Under the pieces are notes generated by a model. That model was not told the DNA's origin and made no database searches. It saw only the letters and a program-made list of their open reading frames with translations. Made by a program: the position numbers and the translations under genes. A stretch of 45,477 nucleotides of DNA from JANNRA01 sp031401035 (GTDB taxonomy: Bacteria; Desulfobacterota; Binatia; HRBIN30; CADEER01): positions 1 through 45,477 of the forward strand of contig JANNRA010000081.1 in NCBI GenBank assembly GCA_031401035.1, written 5' to 3'. Positions 17,689 through 27,862 of this stretch are shown piece by piece (the first letter of the stretch is position 1; the number at the start of each line of letters is the position of its first letter).

Positions 17689-18156
17689 ATGGCCGTACTG
17701 CGCATGACCCACGTCGGCATCTGCGTCGCCGATCTCGAGCGCAGCACGCGCTTTTACCGCGACGGCCTCGGCTTCGCGGTGCGCTCGGCGCTGCGCAGCG
17801 GTGGCGAGCCGACGGAAACCCTCCTGCGCCTCTCGGCCGTGGACCTGCACGCCGTCTACCTCGAACGCGACGGCACCCGCATCGAGCTCCTGCACTACGT
17901 CACGCCGGGCGCGGTGGGCGCCGGAGAGACCCGGGTGATGAATGCGCGCGGCCTGACCCACCTGTCGCTGCGCGTCGACAGCGTCGCCGAGACCCTGCCG
18001 GGACTCGAGGCGCTCGGTGGCCGCGTGCTGGCCGACTCGCGGCTCGATTTCCCGGACTTCGGCGCCGCGGCGGTCTTCGTCGCCGATCCCGATGGTACGC
18101 TCATCGAGCTCGTCCAGTCGTCGGGTGATCTGGAGGCGCCGCCGGGCGCCGGTTGA
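17689..18156 (+). CDS. VOC-superfamily protein (glyoxalase/methylmalonyl-CoA epimerase-like)
   Basis: The 155-residue protein has two beta-alpha-beta-beta-beta units of the vicinal-oxygen-chelate fold. The candidate metal ligands are in place: His in MTHVGICVADL, Glu in GTRIELLHY, His in LTHLSLRVD and Glu in TLIELVQS. Domain and length fit lactoylglutathione lyase, epimerases or dioxygenases, and the sequence alone does not decide between them. It follows the RNase D gene by 15 bases and is probably in the same transcript, and is convergent with the DciA-like gene. Confidence 0.8.
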   Translation: MAVLRMTHVGICVADLERSTRFYRDGLGFAVRSALRSGGEPTETLLRLSAVDLHAVYLERDGTRIELLHYVTPGAVGAGETRVMNARGLTHLSLRVDSVAETLPGLEALGGRVLADSRLDFPDFGAAAVFVADPDGTLIELVQSSGDLEAPPGAG

Positions 18157-18165
18157 CGCGCGGCG

Positions 18166-18630
18166 TCAGCGACGACCGCGCGTCCGCGCCAGGCGCGCCA
18201 GCCGCTCGGTGACCGCGGCAAGGCCCGGATCCTTCAGGGCCGGCAGCGCGATCGCCGTCTCGAGCGTCGGCGCCCTGGGGGCGGGCGTCGGCGGTGGCGC
18301 GGCGCGCGTCACCGGGCCCGAGACGAAGTAGATGTCGCGGATCAGCGCCGCGCCGAGCCGCGCGTTCAGCCGTTCTCGCAGCTCGTCCTTCATGAACTGG
18401 AGCTCCTGCATCCATGCCGGCCCGGAGACGCGGACCGACAGCACGCCGTCGCGAAACGTGGCTGGCTCGGCGCGCTCGGCGATGGCAACGCCGACGGCGT
18501 CGGCCCAGAAAGTCCAGACGCGGTAGGCCGGCAGGCGGCGCTCCGGGTCGATGCGCTGCACCACCTGACGCAGTGCGTTAGCGAGCCGATCGGGTTCGGC
18601 GCGGGGGCGGGCCATGACGCGCGAAGTCAT
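18166..18630 (-). CDS. DciA-like protein (DUF721)
   Basis: The 154-residue protein has the DUF721 core (about 12-100): a helical start, WADAVGVAIAERAEPATFRDGVLSVRVSGPAWMQELQFMKDELRERLNARLG. DciA loads the replicative helicase DnaB in bacteria lacking DnaC. The C-terminal third (Pro/Ala-rich, then a basic tail) is variable in the family. The start is either ATG 18630 or ATG 18615. It is divergent from the ribonucleotide reductase gene, so two DNA-replication functions share the spacer that holds an NrdR-like box. Confidence 0.75.
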   Translation of the reverse strand: MTSRVMARPRAEPDRLANALRQVVQRIDPERRLPAYRVWTFWADAVGVAIAERAEPATFRDGVLSVRVSGPAWMQELQFMKDELRERLNARLGAALIRDIYFVSGPVTRAAPPPTPAPRAPTLETAIALPALKDPGLAAVTERLARLARTRGRR

Positions 18631-18649
18631 ACCCGCAGCGCCGCCACTG

Positions 18650-18665
18650 TGCCAACCCCTAGTGG
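18650..18665 (+). promoter_or_regulatory. Possible second, degenerate NrdR box
   Basis: TGCCAACCCCTAGTGG matches the remembered NrdR consensus (acaCwAtATaTwGtgt) at 9 of 16 positions, mainly in the right half. It begins 32 bp before the better box at 18682, three helical turns, the spacing typical of paired NrdR boxes. Weak alone; supported by the spacing. Confidence 0.35.
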
Positions 18666-18675
18666 AACAAAAAAC

Positions 18676-18703
18676 TTGACTACCCTATATCTTGTGGTAT
18701 GAG
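18676..18703 (+). promoter_or_regulatory. nrdJ promoter with NrdR box in the spacer
   Basis: A -35 TTGACT (18676-18681) and a -10-like TATGAG (18698-18703) are 16 bases apart. The spacer, 18682-18697, reads ACCCTATATCTTGTGG and matches the NrdR consensus acaCwAtATaTwGtgt at 13 of 16 positions. NrdR binding here would block RNA polymerase directly. The promoter position also rules out ATG 18699 as the translation start. Confidence 0.65.
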
Positions 18704-18755
18704 CCCGGCCCGACACACACGCGACAGACGGCCGAGAGCCGACGAGGGGATGAGG

Positions 18756-21512
18756 ATGGCAGAGCGGGCGCCGAAGCGGAGCAAGATGGAAACGGCGGCG
18801 ACGCCGCCGGAGCCGGCGGCGGCCGTGGGCGCGGGGTTGGTGATACGCCGGCACTTCACACGCCCCGACCAGGCCCCCTTCGATGCCATCGCCTGGGAGC
18901 GGCGCAGCGCCGTCATTTCGGATGAGAAGGGCCGCGTCGTTTTCGAGCAGCACGACGTCGAAATGCCGGCGGCGTGGTCGCAGTTGGCGACCAACGTCGT
19001 CGTGTCCAAGTATTTCCGTGGCGCGCTAGGCAGCCCGGAGCGCGAGACCAGCGTCCGGCAGATGATCGGTCGCGTCGTCCGCACGGTGCGCGGCTGGGGC
19101 GAGGCACAAGGGTATTTCGCCAGCCCGGCCGACGCCGAGGCCTTCGCGGACGAGTTGACGCATATCCTCGTCGAGCAGAAGGCTTCGTTCAACAGCCCGG
19201 TGTGGTTCAATGTCGGCATCGAGCCGCATCCGCAGTGCTCGGCCTGTTTCATCCTGTCGGTCGACGACACGATGGAGTCGATCCTCGGCTGGTACCGAAA
19301 CGAAGGCATCATCTTCAAGGGCGGCTCGGGTTCCGGCGTCAACCTCTCGCGCATTCGCTCCTCGAAGGAGCCGCTGGCCGGCGGCGGCACGGCGTCCGGG
19401 CCGGTCTCCTTCATGAAGGCGGCGGACGCCTCGGCCGGCGTCATCAAGTCGGGCGGCAAGACGCGGCGTGCCGCCAAGATGGTCATCCTCAATGCCGACC
19501 ACCCGGACGTCCCCGAGTTCATCCGCTGTAAGGAAGAGGAAGAGAAGAAGGCCTGGGCGCTGATCGATGCCGGCTACGACGCCTCGCTCGACGGCCCAGC
19601 CTACGGGTCGGTCTTCTTCCAGAACGCCAACAATTCCGTCCGCGCCACCGATGCGTTCATGCGCGCGGTGCTCGAAGACGCCGAATGGCAGACGCGCTTC
19701 GTCATGAACGACGAGGTCTGCGCGCGGATGCCGGCGCGCCAGTTGCTGCGCGACATCGCCGAGGCGACGCACGTCTGCGGCGATCCGGGCATGCAGTTCG
19801 ACACCACCATCAACGACTGGCACACCTGCCCGAACTCCGGCCGCATCAACGCGTCGAATCCGTGCTCGGAGTACATGCACCTCGACAATTCGGCCTGCAA
19901 TCTCGCCTCGTTGAACCTGCTCAAGTTCCTGACCGAGAGCGGCGACTTCGACGTCGAGGGCTTCCGCCACGCGGTGGACGTGCTGATCACCGCGCAGGAC
20001 ATTCTGGTCGACAACTCGAGCTATCCGACCGAGGCGATCGGCGTGAACGCACGCGCCTTCCGCGAGCTCGGCCTCGGTTATGCGAACCTCGGCGCGGTCC
20101 TGATGTCGCTCGGGGTGCCCTACGATTCGGAGGCCGGGCGCAACTATGCCGGAGCGCTGACGGCGCTGATGTGCGGCGAGGCCTACCTGCAGTCGGCGCG
20201 CATTGCGGGGCAGCTCGGGCCGTTCGCCGGGTACGGTATCAATCGCGACGCCATGCTCGGTGTCATCGGCAAGCACCGCAACGCCTCGCACCGCCTCGAC
20301 CCGGCGCTGGTGCCGCTGGACATCCTGTCGGCGGCGCGTGCCGCCTGGGACGAGGCGTTTACGGTCGGCCGTGAGCACGGCTTCCGGAACTCGCAGGCGA
20401 CGGTGCTGGCACCGACCGGCACGATCGCGTTCATGATGGATTGCGATACCACCGGGGTCGAGCCAGATATCGCGCTGGTGAAGTACAAGAAGCTGGTTGG
20501 CGGTGGCATGCTGAAGATCGTCAACACCACCGTGCCGCGTGCGCTCCGACGCTTGGGCCTGGAGACGCGCGAGGTGCAGGCGGTCGTTGAGTACATCGAT
20601 GAACACGATACCATCGAAGGAGCGCCGCACCTCAAGGACGAGCACCTGGCCGTCTTCGATTGCGCCTTCAAGCCCGCGCACGGCCAGCGGACGATTCACT
20701 ACCTCGGGCATCTGCGCATGATGGGTGCCGTGCAGCCGTTCATCTCGGGGGCGATCTCGAAGACCATCAACATGCCGACCGAGGCGACCGTCGAGGAGAT
20801 CACGGACGCCTACATCGCCGCGTGGAAGCTCGGCGTAAAGGCGGTGGCGATCTATCGCGACGGGTGCAAGCGCACCCAGCCGCTCAACACGGCACGGGCG
20901 GAGAAGCTCGCCGAGGCGGTACCCGCGGTGGAGGCGCGTCCGGTGCGTCGCCGGTTGCCGCAGGACTGCCGCTCCGTGCGCCACAAGTTCAACATCGCCG
21001 GACACGAGGGGTACATCCACGTCGGTCTATTCGACGACGGGACACCCGGCGAGCTGTTCATCAAGATCGCCAAGGAAGGCAGCACGATATCGGGCCTGAT
21101 GGACACCATCGGCATCCTCACGTCGATGGCGCTGCAGTATGGCGTGCCGCTCGACGTCTTGGTCAGCAAGTTCAGCCACGTCCGCTTCGAGCCATCGGGG
21201 TTCACCAAGAACCCCGAGATTCCGATGGCGAAATCGCTGATCGACTATATTTTCCGCTTCCTCGGGGCGAAGTTTCTCAGCCCCGACCAGCACGTGGCGG
21301 TTGGGCTCGGCCTGCCCGACCGCGGTACCGGATCGACGGAGCCGGAGCGGGCGCCGCAGACGCTGGCGGCCGTGGTGAGTTCCCTGGTCGAGGAGCTCGG
21401 CTTCAGCCCACAGTCCGATGCGCCGAGTTGTGCCGATTGCGGCTCAATCATGATCCGCAACGGCAGTTGCTACAAATGCCTCAATTGCGGCGCCACGAGC
21501 GGCTGCTCGTGA
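18756..21512 (+). CDS. nrdJ: Vitamin B12-dependent (class II) ribonucleoside-diphosphate reductase
   Basis: The roughly 918-residue enzyme reduces ribonucleotides to deoxyribonucleotides using adenosylcobalamin, independent of oxygen. The catalytic barrel contains GGSGSGVNLSRIRSS, GGKTRRAAKMVIL, the active-site NPCSEYM (Cys and Glu of the N-x-C-x-E motif), and ATVLAPTGTIAFMMDCDTTGVEP. Near the C-terminus is a TSCPD domain (GTPGELFIKIAKEGSTISGLMD), then a Cys cluster CADCG...CYKCLNCG at the very end, as in long NrdJ proteins. ATG 18756 is chosen: GAGGGG lies six bases upstream, and the upstream ATG 18699 falls inside the predicted promoter. Transcription is probably repressed by NrdR. Confidence 0.95.
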   Translation: MAERAPKRSKMETAATPPEPAAAVGAGLVIRRHFTRPDQAPFDAIAWERRSAVISDEKGRVVFEQHDVEMPAAWSQLATNVVVSKYFRGALGSPERETSVRQMIGRVVRTVRGWGEAQGYFASPADAEAFADELTHILVEQKASFNSPVWFNVGIEPHPQCSACFILSVDDTMESILGWYRNEGIIFKGGSGSGVNLSRIRSSKEPLAGGGTASGPVSFMKAADASAGVIKSGGKTRRAAKMVILNADHPDVPEFIRCKEEEEKKAWALIDAGYDASLDGPAYGSVFFQNANNSVRATDAFMRAVLEDAEWQTRFVMNDEVCARMPARQLLRDIAEATHVCGDPGMQFDTTINDWHTCPNSGRINASNPCSEYMHLDNSACNLASLNLLKFLTESGDFDVEGFRHAVDVLITAQDILVDNSSYPTEAIGVNARAFRELGLGYANLGAVLMSLGVPYDSEAGRNYAGALTALMCGEAYLQSARIAGQLGPFAGYGINRDAMLGVIGKHRNASHRLDPALVPLDILSAARAAWDEAFTVGREHGFRNSQATVLAPTGTIAFMMDCDTTGVEPDIALVKYKKLVGGGMLKIVNTTVPRALRRLGLETREVQAVVEYIDEHDTIEGAPHLKDEHLAVFDCAFKPAHGQRTIHYLGHLRMMGAVQPFISGAISKTINMPTEATVEEITDAYIAAWKLGVKAVAIYRDGCKRTQPLNTARAEKLAEAVPAVEARPVRRRLPQDCRSVRHKFNIAGHEGYIHVGLFDDGTPGELFIKIAKEGSTISGLMDTIGILTSMALQYGVPLDVLVSKFSHVRFEPSGFTKNPEIPMAKSLIDYIFRFLGAKFLSPDQHVAVGLGLPDRGTGSTEPERAPQTLAAVVSSLVEELGFSPQSDAPSCADCGSIMIRNGSCYKCLNCGATSGCS

Positions 21513-21614
21513 GCGAGACCGCCTGAGGCGGTGGAGAATCCCGGGAACACGGCAGGGGTGGAGTGGCGGAGCGGGTTCCCGAGATGTGGTGGGGTGGTGG
21601 CCGGTGGGAGCCGG

Positions 21615-21640
21615 CGCGGGGCGCCTTCGGGCGCCCCGCG
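21615..21640. terminator. Perfect 11-bp hairpin with UUCG tetraloop
   Basis: Arms CGCGGGGCGCC (21615-21625) and its exact complement (21630-21640) close a TTCG loop with a C-G pair, the very stable cUUCGg type. It lies between the convergent nrdJ and tetR genes and has no U-tract on either side. It probably ends or protects both transcripts. Confidence 0.6.
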
Positions 21641-21688
21641 GATGTGGAGCCAACACCCCACGCTGGTTGCTTCTATACGGGGTGACCG

Positions 21689-22333
21689 TCAGGCGATCAA
21701 GCGCTGAAATGCGGTCTGCTTCAGGTAGGCCAGCAGCTCACCGGCGTGTGCCTCGTCGTGCAGCAGGCGTTCGATGAGGATGCCGCCGAGGCTGGACAGG
21801 ATCAGGGAGGCATCCAGTCGGGGGTGCAGTTCCTGCCGGAAGCACCCGTTCTGGCGGCCGCTCTCGATGACATCGGCGAGGAGGCTGCGAAAGACGTCAT
21901 AGAGCTGGCCGACGCGTTCGATCGGATCATCGGGCCGTTGCTCCTGGGGCCGTTGCTCCTGGGGCCGTCGCTCCTGGCGCCGTCGCTCCGGCCTGATGAT
22001 CAGGCCGAGCAAGAAGCGCACCGAGTACACGTTGTCGCGGACGAACTCGTAGAAGAGGTCGATCAGGCGTTCGATTCGCTGCGCCTCGTCGAGTCCGGAG
22101 AGATCGTCGAGGTCGATGAAGTAGGGTTCGAGGGTGCGGACCAGGGCTGCCTGAAACAGCTTCTCCTTGCTGTCGAAATGCCAGAGGACCAGGGCCTTGC
22201 TGACCTGGGACTCGCGCGCGACGTGCGACAGTGGCACCTGCTCGTAGCCGTGCTCCGCGAACAACCGCGCGGCGGTCGCAAGAATGCGGTCGCGTGTCTG
22301 TCCGGCCTGCTCTCCCTGGGTGTGTTCGCGCAT
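21689..22333 (-). CDS. TetR-family transcriptional regulator
   Basis: The product (about 214 residues) has the TetR helix-turn-helix at its N-terminus: TRDRILATAARLFAEHGYEQVPLSHVARESQVSKALVLWHFDSKEKLF, followed by a helical ligand-binding domain. In the middle of that domain a tandem repeat rich in QERRP (encoded by 21932-21991) forms a charged loop, an unusual insertion. ATG 22333 is chosen; GTG 22345 would add MSNP. It is divergent from a lytic transglycosylase, and an inverted repeat in the spacer (22354-22380) may be its operator. The ligand is unknown. Confidence 0.88.
   Translation of the reverse strand: MREHTQGEQAGQTRDRILATAARLFAEHGYEQVPLSHVARESQVSKALVLWHFDSKEKLFQAALVRTLEPYFIDLDDLSGLDEAQRIERLIDLFYEFVRDNVYSVRFLLGLIIRPERRRQERRPQEQRPQEQRPDDPIERVGQLYDVFRSLLADVIESGRQNGCFRQELHPRLDASLILSSLGGILIERLLHDEAHAGELLAYLKQTAFQRLIA
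21932..21991. repeat. 15-bp tandem repeat (4 units) inside tetR
   Basis: Four consecutive 15-base units, GGGCCGTTGCTCCTG twice, then two variants with one to three changes, lie within the tetR coding region. Because 15 is a multiple of three, copy-number changes keep the frame and add or remove five residues (QERRP-like on the coding strand). Confidence 0.85.
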
Positions 22334-22353
22334 AGGGTTCGACACCCGGCGTG

Positions 22354-22380
22354 AGACGCTAAAGGACCGGCTCGGCGTCT
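22354..22380. promoter_or_regulatory. Candidate TetR operator in the divergent spacer
   Basis: AGACGC (22354-22359) and GCGTCT (22375-22380) form an inverted repeat separated by 15 bases, between tetR and the transglycosylase gene. A TTGACA on the minus strand overlaps its edge (22380-22385). Short arms in GC-rich DNA could arise by chance. Confidence 0.35.
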
Positions 22381-22437
22381 GTCAAATTTGCGCCGCAACT
22401 TGCCCCTGCTGGAAGCCTCGGGCACAGTGCGGGACTC

Positions 22438-23235
22438 GTGAACCCGCGCATGTCGATGGTCGCCGGCCTGTGCCTGGCGGGAGTTGCGGTGGCAGTGCTG
22501 TGGCCCCGCGACTCGATGCCCGCGCCGCCGCACCGCCCCGCGGCGCGACTGACGCGGCCGTCCTTCGAGCCGTTGGCGGCGGTGCCGGCGAAGCGGTGGT
22601 CGGTCAAAGTCGATGGCTGGACGATCCAGGTGGACGAGGTGGCGCGCCGGCCGGTGCCGATGGTTGCAGTCGAGGTCGTGCCGCCGGTGCTGTCGCCGTA
22701 CGACCAGATGATCGCCCGGCATGCCGATGCCGCCGGGCTCGACTGGCGATTCGTCTCCGCGGTGATCTACGAGGAGTCGAGATTCGAGCCGGCGAGCGTC
22801 AGTTCGGCCGGCGCGATTGGCTTGATGCAGGTCATGCCGGCGGCGGCCGCCGATGTCGGCGAGGTGCGGTTTCACGAGCCGGAGTCGAACGTGCGCACCG
22901 GAGTGCGCTACCTGCAGCGTCTGGCCCGGGAATACCGCGGTGCGCGCGATCGTGATCGAGCGGCACTCATGTTGGCGGCGTACAACATGGGCATGGGGCA
23001 TGTGCGCGACGCGCAGGAGCTGGCGCGCCGCTTCGGGTATGATCCGTTGCGCTGGGACGGGGCCATGGACGTCATGGTCAGCTTGTTGGAGGAGCCGACG
23101 GTGGCGGCGAGAGCCCGTCACGGTTCGGCACAGGGGCGCGCCGTGGTTGGGTACGTCGACCGTGTCCTGACGCGCTACGCGAGCTACCTGCGCACCCTGC
23201 CGGCGGTGCCGCCGACGCGGCTCGCCAGCCGCTGA
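22438..23235 (+). CDS. Lytic transglycosylase (SLT/MltF-like)
   Basis: The 265-residue protein has an N-terminal signal or anchor segment (about 5-22), a variable region (to about 85) and a C-terminal SLT domain. Catalytic Glu113 lies in YEESRFEP, followed by SAGAIGLMQVMP and the substrate-groove motif LAAYNMGMG. It should cleave the peptidoglycan glycan backbone to 1,6-anhydromuramic ends in the periplasm. The start is GTG 22438, which gives an Arg in the n-region; ATG 22450 would remove four residues. The divergent TetR regulator may control it. Confidence 0.88.
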   Translation: MNPRMSMVAGLCLAGVAVAVLWPRDSMPAPPHRPAARLTRPSFEPLAAVPAKRWSVKVDGWTIQVDEVARRPVPMVAVEVVPPVLSPYDQMIARHADAAGLDWRFVSAVIYEESRFEPASVSSAGAIGLMQVMPAAAADVGEVRFHEPESNVRTGVRYLQRLAREYRGARDRDRAALMLAAYNMGMGHVRDAQELARRFGYDPLRWDGAMDVMVSLLEEPTVAARARHGSAQGRAVVGYVDRVLTRYASYLRTLPAVPPTRLASR

Positions 23236-23241
23236 GCGACG

Positions 23242-23267
23242 GGCGGGACGCCGCTGTGCGTCCCGCC
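23242..23267. terminator. Bidirectional 10-bp GC hairpin between transglycosylase and clpB
   Basis: Arms GGCGGGACGC (23242-23251) and GCGTCCCGCC (23258-23267) pair perfectly around a 6-base loop in the 41-base space between two convergent genes. There is no clear U-tract. Confidence 0.65.
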
Positions 23268-23276
23268 GACGACTCG

Positions 23277-25898
<2,622 letters not shown>

Positions 25899-26049
25899 GG
25901 TCGTCCGTCCTTCGTTCGGGGATCGCCGCCCGTCGGCCTGGCTCGCGGCGGCAACAACCTAAGCATCAAGAAATGCCTCGCAAGCGAGACGGGCACGTCA
26001 CGACAAGTCACGCGGGAGTTGTTACAGAAGCGCAGGAAGGAGTGTGACG

Positions 26050-26379
26050 ATGGCCGATACCGAGAAGGATCGTTTGGGCAGCAAGCTGCGCGACAAGCAG
26101 AAGGGGCAGGAGGACGATTTCTTCGCGCGTCGCGACCGCGAGTTGCTCGAAAAACTGCGCCAGGAGCGCCGCGATACGGCCGGCCCGCAGGCGGGCACGA
26201 TGCAGTGCCCGCGCTGCGCGACGCGGTTGCAGGAGCGCGCGCAGCACGACATCACCGTCGATGAATGTCCCAGTTGCGGCGGCCTCTGGCTCGACCGCGG
26301 CGAGATGGAGCATCTGGCGCGCCGCGAGGAGGAGGGCTGGTTCGGCCGCCTGTTGCGCGGGCGCTCTCCCGGTACTTGA
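26050..26379 (+). CDS. Small TFIIB-type zinc-ribbon protein
   Basis: The 109-residue protein has a charged helical N-terminal half (about 1-50) and a zf-TFIIB-like ribbon: CPRC ... CPSCGGLWLDRGEMEHL, with four Cys to bind one zinc. Proteins of this family are small, common and of unknown function. ATG 26050 is chosen because AGGAG lies seven bases upstream; a GTG at 26044 is too close to it. It is divergent from clpB and could share stress control with it (inference). A strong hairpin follows the stop. Confidence 0.85.
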   Translation: MADTEKDRLGSKLRDKQKGQEDDFFARRDRELLEKLRQERRDTAGPQAGTMQCPRCATRLQERAQHDITVDECPSCGGLWLDRGEMEHLARREEEGWFGRLLRGRSPGT

Positions 26380-26405
26380 GCGGCAGCCGCTGGCCCAGAA
26401 ATGCG

Positions 26406-26437
26406 ACGAGGGGGGCGGATCGCTCCGCCCCCCTCGT
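26406..26437. terminator. Bidirectional 14-bp GC hairpin terminator
   Basis: ACGAGGGGGGCGGA (26406-26419) pairs perfectly with 26424-26437 around a TCGC loop, in the spacer between the convergent zinc-ribbon gene and the DUF1329 gene that ends the RND operon. U-tracts are absent. Confidence 0.75.
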
Positions 26438-26470
26438 GGAGTCTGATGCCGCGCGCGCGGCAACCTTTGA

Positions 26471-27778
26471 TCAGTCGGAGATGTGCGTCAGCGTGCGCAA
26501 CGAGAAGTAGTCGTCCGCGTAGGCGCGCTCGAAGAACTGGGTGCTGTAGCGCCCAGCGAGACAGGCGCGATTGGTCTTGTCGTTCACCCCCACCACCATG
26601 TTGGGCGACACGGCCGCGCTACCATCGTCGTTCTTCGAGAAGTGGTAGGCACACATGGCGTTGTAGAAATACTCGCCGGCTCGATTGTGCACCAACTTCC
26701 AGTAGATGCGGTACATGTCCTTGTCCATGTACATGATGACCTTGCCGAAATTGTAGTACGGATCGGTCGACTCGCCCTCGAGCACATAGACGGGGCGGGG
26801 GACGAGGACGAGGTTCTCGACCACCAACCAGGGGATGCCCTTGGCGCCGGGCGTCTCATAGGCGCCCTTGAAGTACGGGATGTCGACCTCGAATCGCGAC
26901 GGCGACTTGGTGCTCTTCTGCTGCAGGGGCTTCGGGTTCAGCATCGGCGCCAGGATGTTCTGCTCGCCGACGATCTTCCACTTGTAGTACTCGACCTTGC
27001 CGCCGTAGCAGTTCAGGTCGTCGGCAAAGATGTCGAGACCGGCGACGGGATCCGAACGCGTCGCGGCGTTCACTTTGCGCACGCGGCGGGTTGCCGGGAC
27101 GTAGAACCAGGACTTGTCCTGCGACGTCCAGTCGTTGACCCGCTTGGTGAGACCGCCAACGCCATCGACGTCCTGCGGCTCGAGCACGTTCGACAGCGTC
27201 GTCGCGCGCAGGCCCTCCGGGTTGTCGATCGGCCCAGCGGCGCGGCCGAGAAAAGCCTGCACATGCAGCCACAGCTTGATGCGCTTGAACTCACCGCTCG
27301 AATCGATGCCGTTCAGAGTGAATGTGGCGCCGTAGCCGTTGCCCATGGAATTGGCCGACTCGAAGTTCCAGGCCATCTTGCAGGCCGCCTGCGGTTCCTT
27401 GGGGTCGATCTTCGGGAACGGGTAGCCGAAGTAGAAGTCCGGCATCTTGCCCGTGGCGACGTCCTTCAGGCCGCAGGTTTCCGGGTCGATGTCGTACTTA
27501 CCGGCGTTCGCCTCGCTCGCATCCCAGAACTTCTGCGAGTAGTTCGACTTGAGCGCAGCCGAGTCGACGGGAAGGACCTTGTACCAGTAATCGCCCTTCT
27601 TCACCCGCTCCAGCACCACCGGCGGCAGCAAGCCCTCCGCCTGCTGCCAATTGTTGCTGTCGAGGATCCATTCCTTGCCGTCGCCAGCCGCATCGGCCGC
27701 CTGGGCCGTGCCCAGATTGCCGATGGACAGCGTGGCCGCCAGCGCGGCGGCCAGCCACGTCCTGTGTAGAGCGCGCAT
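26471..27778 (-). CDS. DUF1329 periplasmic protein of the RND/MMPL export locus
   Basis: The 435-residue secreted protein has a signal peptide (1 to about 27, ending GTAQA) and a full DUF1329 domain, a LolA/LolB-like half-barrel expected to bind lipid-like cargo. Recognisable parts are PATRRVRKVNAATRSDPVAGLDIFADDLNCYGG, FEVDIPYFKGAYE, RPVYVLEGES and the C-terminal ADDYFSLRTLTHISD. It is the last of four leftward genes with an RND transporter, a YCF48 beta-propeller and a DUF1302 porin. In that setting it probably ferries cargo across the periplasm (inference). A GGGAGG ribosome site precedes ATG 27778 and a strong hairpin follows the gene. Confidence 0.9.
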   Translation of the reverse strand: MRALHRTWLAAALAATLSIGNLGTAQAADAAGDGKEWILDSNNWQQAEGLLPPVVLERVKKGDYWYKVLPVDSAALKSNYSQKFWDASEANAGKYDIDPETCGLKDVATGKMPDFYFGYPFPKIDPKEPQAACKMAWNFESANSMGNGYGATFTLNGIDSSGEFKRIKLWLHVQAFLGRAAGPIDNPEGLRATTLSNVLEPQDVDGVGGLTKRVNDWTSQDKSWFYVPATRRVRKVNAATRSDPVAGLDIFADDLNCYGGKVEYYKWKIVGEQNILAPMLNPKPLQQKSTKSPSRFEVDIPYFKGAYETPGAKGIPWLVVENLVLVPRPVYVLEGESTDPYYNFGKVIMYMDKDMYRIYWKLVHNRAGEYFYNAMCAYHFSKNDDGSAAVSPNMVVGVNDKTNRACLAGRYSTQFFERAYADDYFSLRTLTHISD

Positions 27779-27862
27779 TGCAGTGTGCCTCCCTTTGGGG
27801 TCGCGTGTAATTGGATATCGTTCCCGGCAGCCGGTTGGATTGCCCGATCGCCGGGATTTCGG

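Noticed and set aside
18699..18701. ATG 18699 as the start of nrdJ
   Set aside because: It lies within the predicted -10 element and lacks a ribosome site; ATG 18756 has GAGGGG at good spacing.
22331..22352. T-arm-like sequence (GGGTTCGACACCC) suggesting a tRNA
   Set aside because: No acceptor stem, anticodon arm or other tRNA parts can be built around it, and it overlaps the start of tetR.
25899..26049. CIRCE or heat-shock promoter for clpB
   Set aside because: No TTAGCACTC-type inverted repeat and no CTTGAA/CCCCAT pair was found; only a short CTCGC-AA-GCGAG palindrome at 25977-25988.
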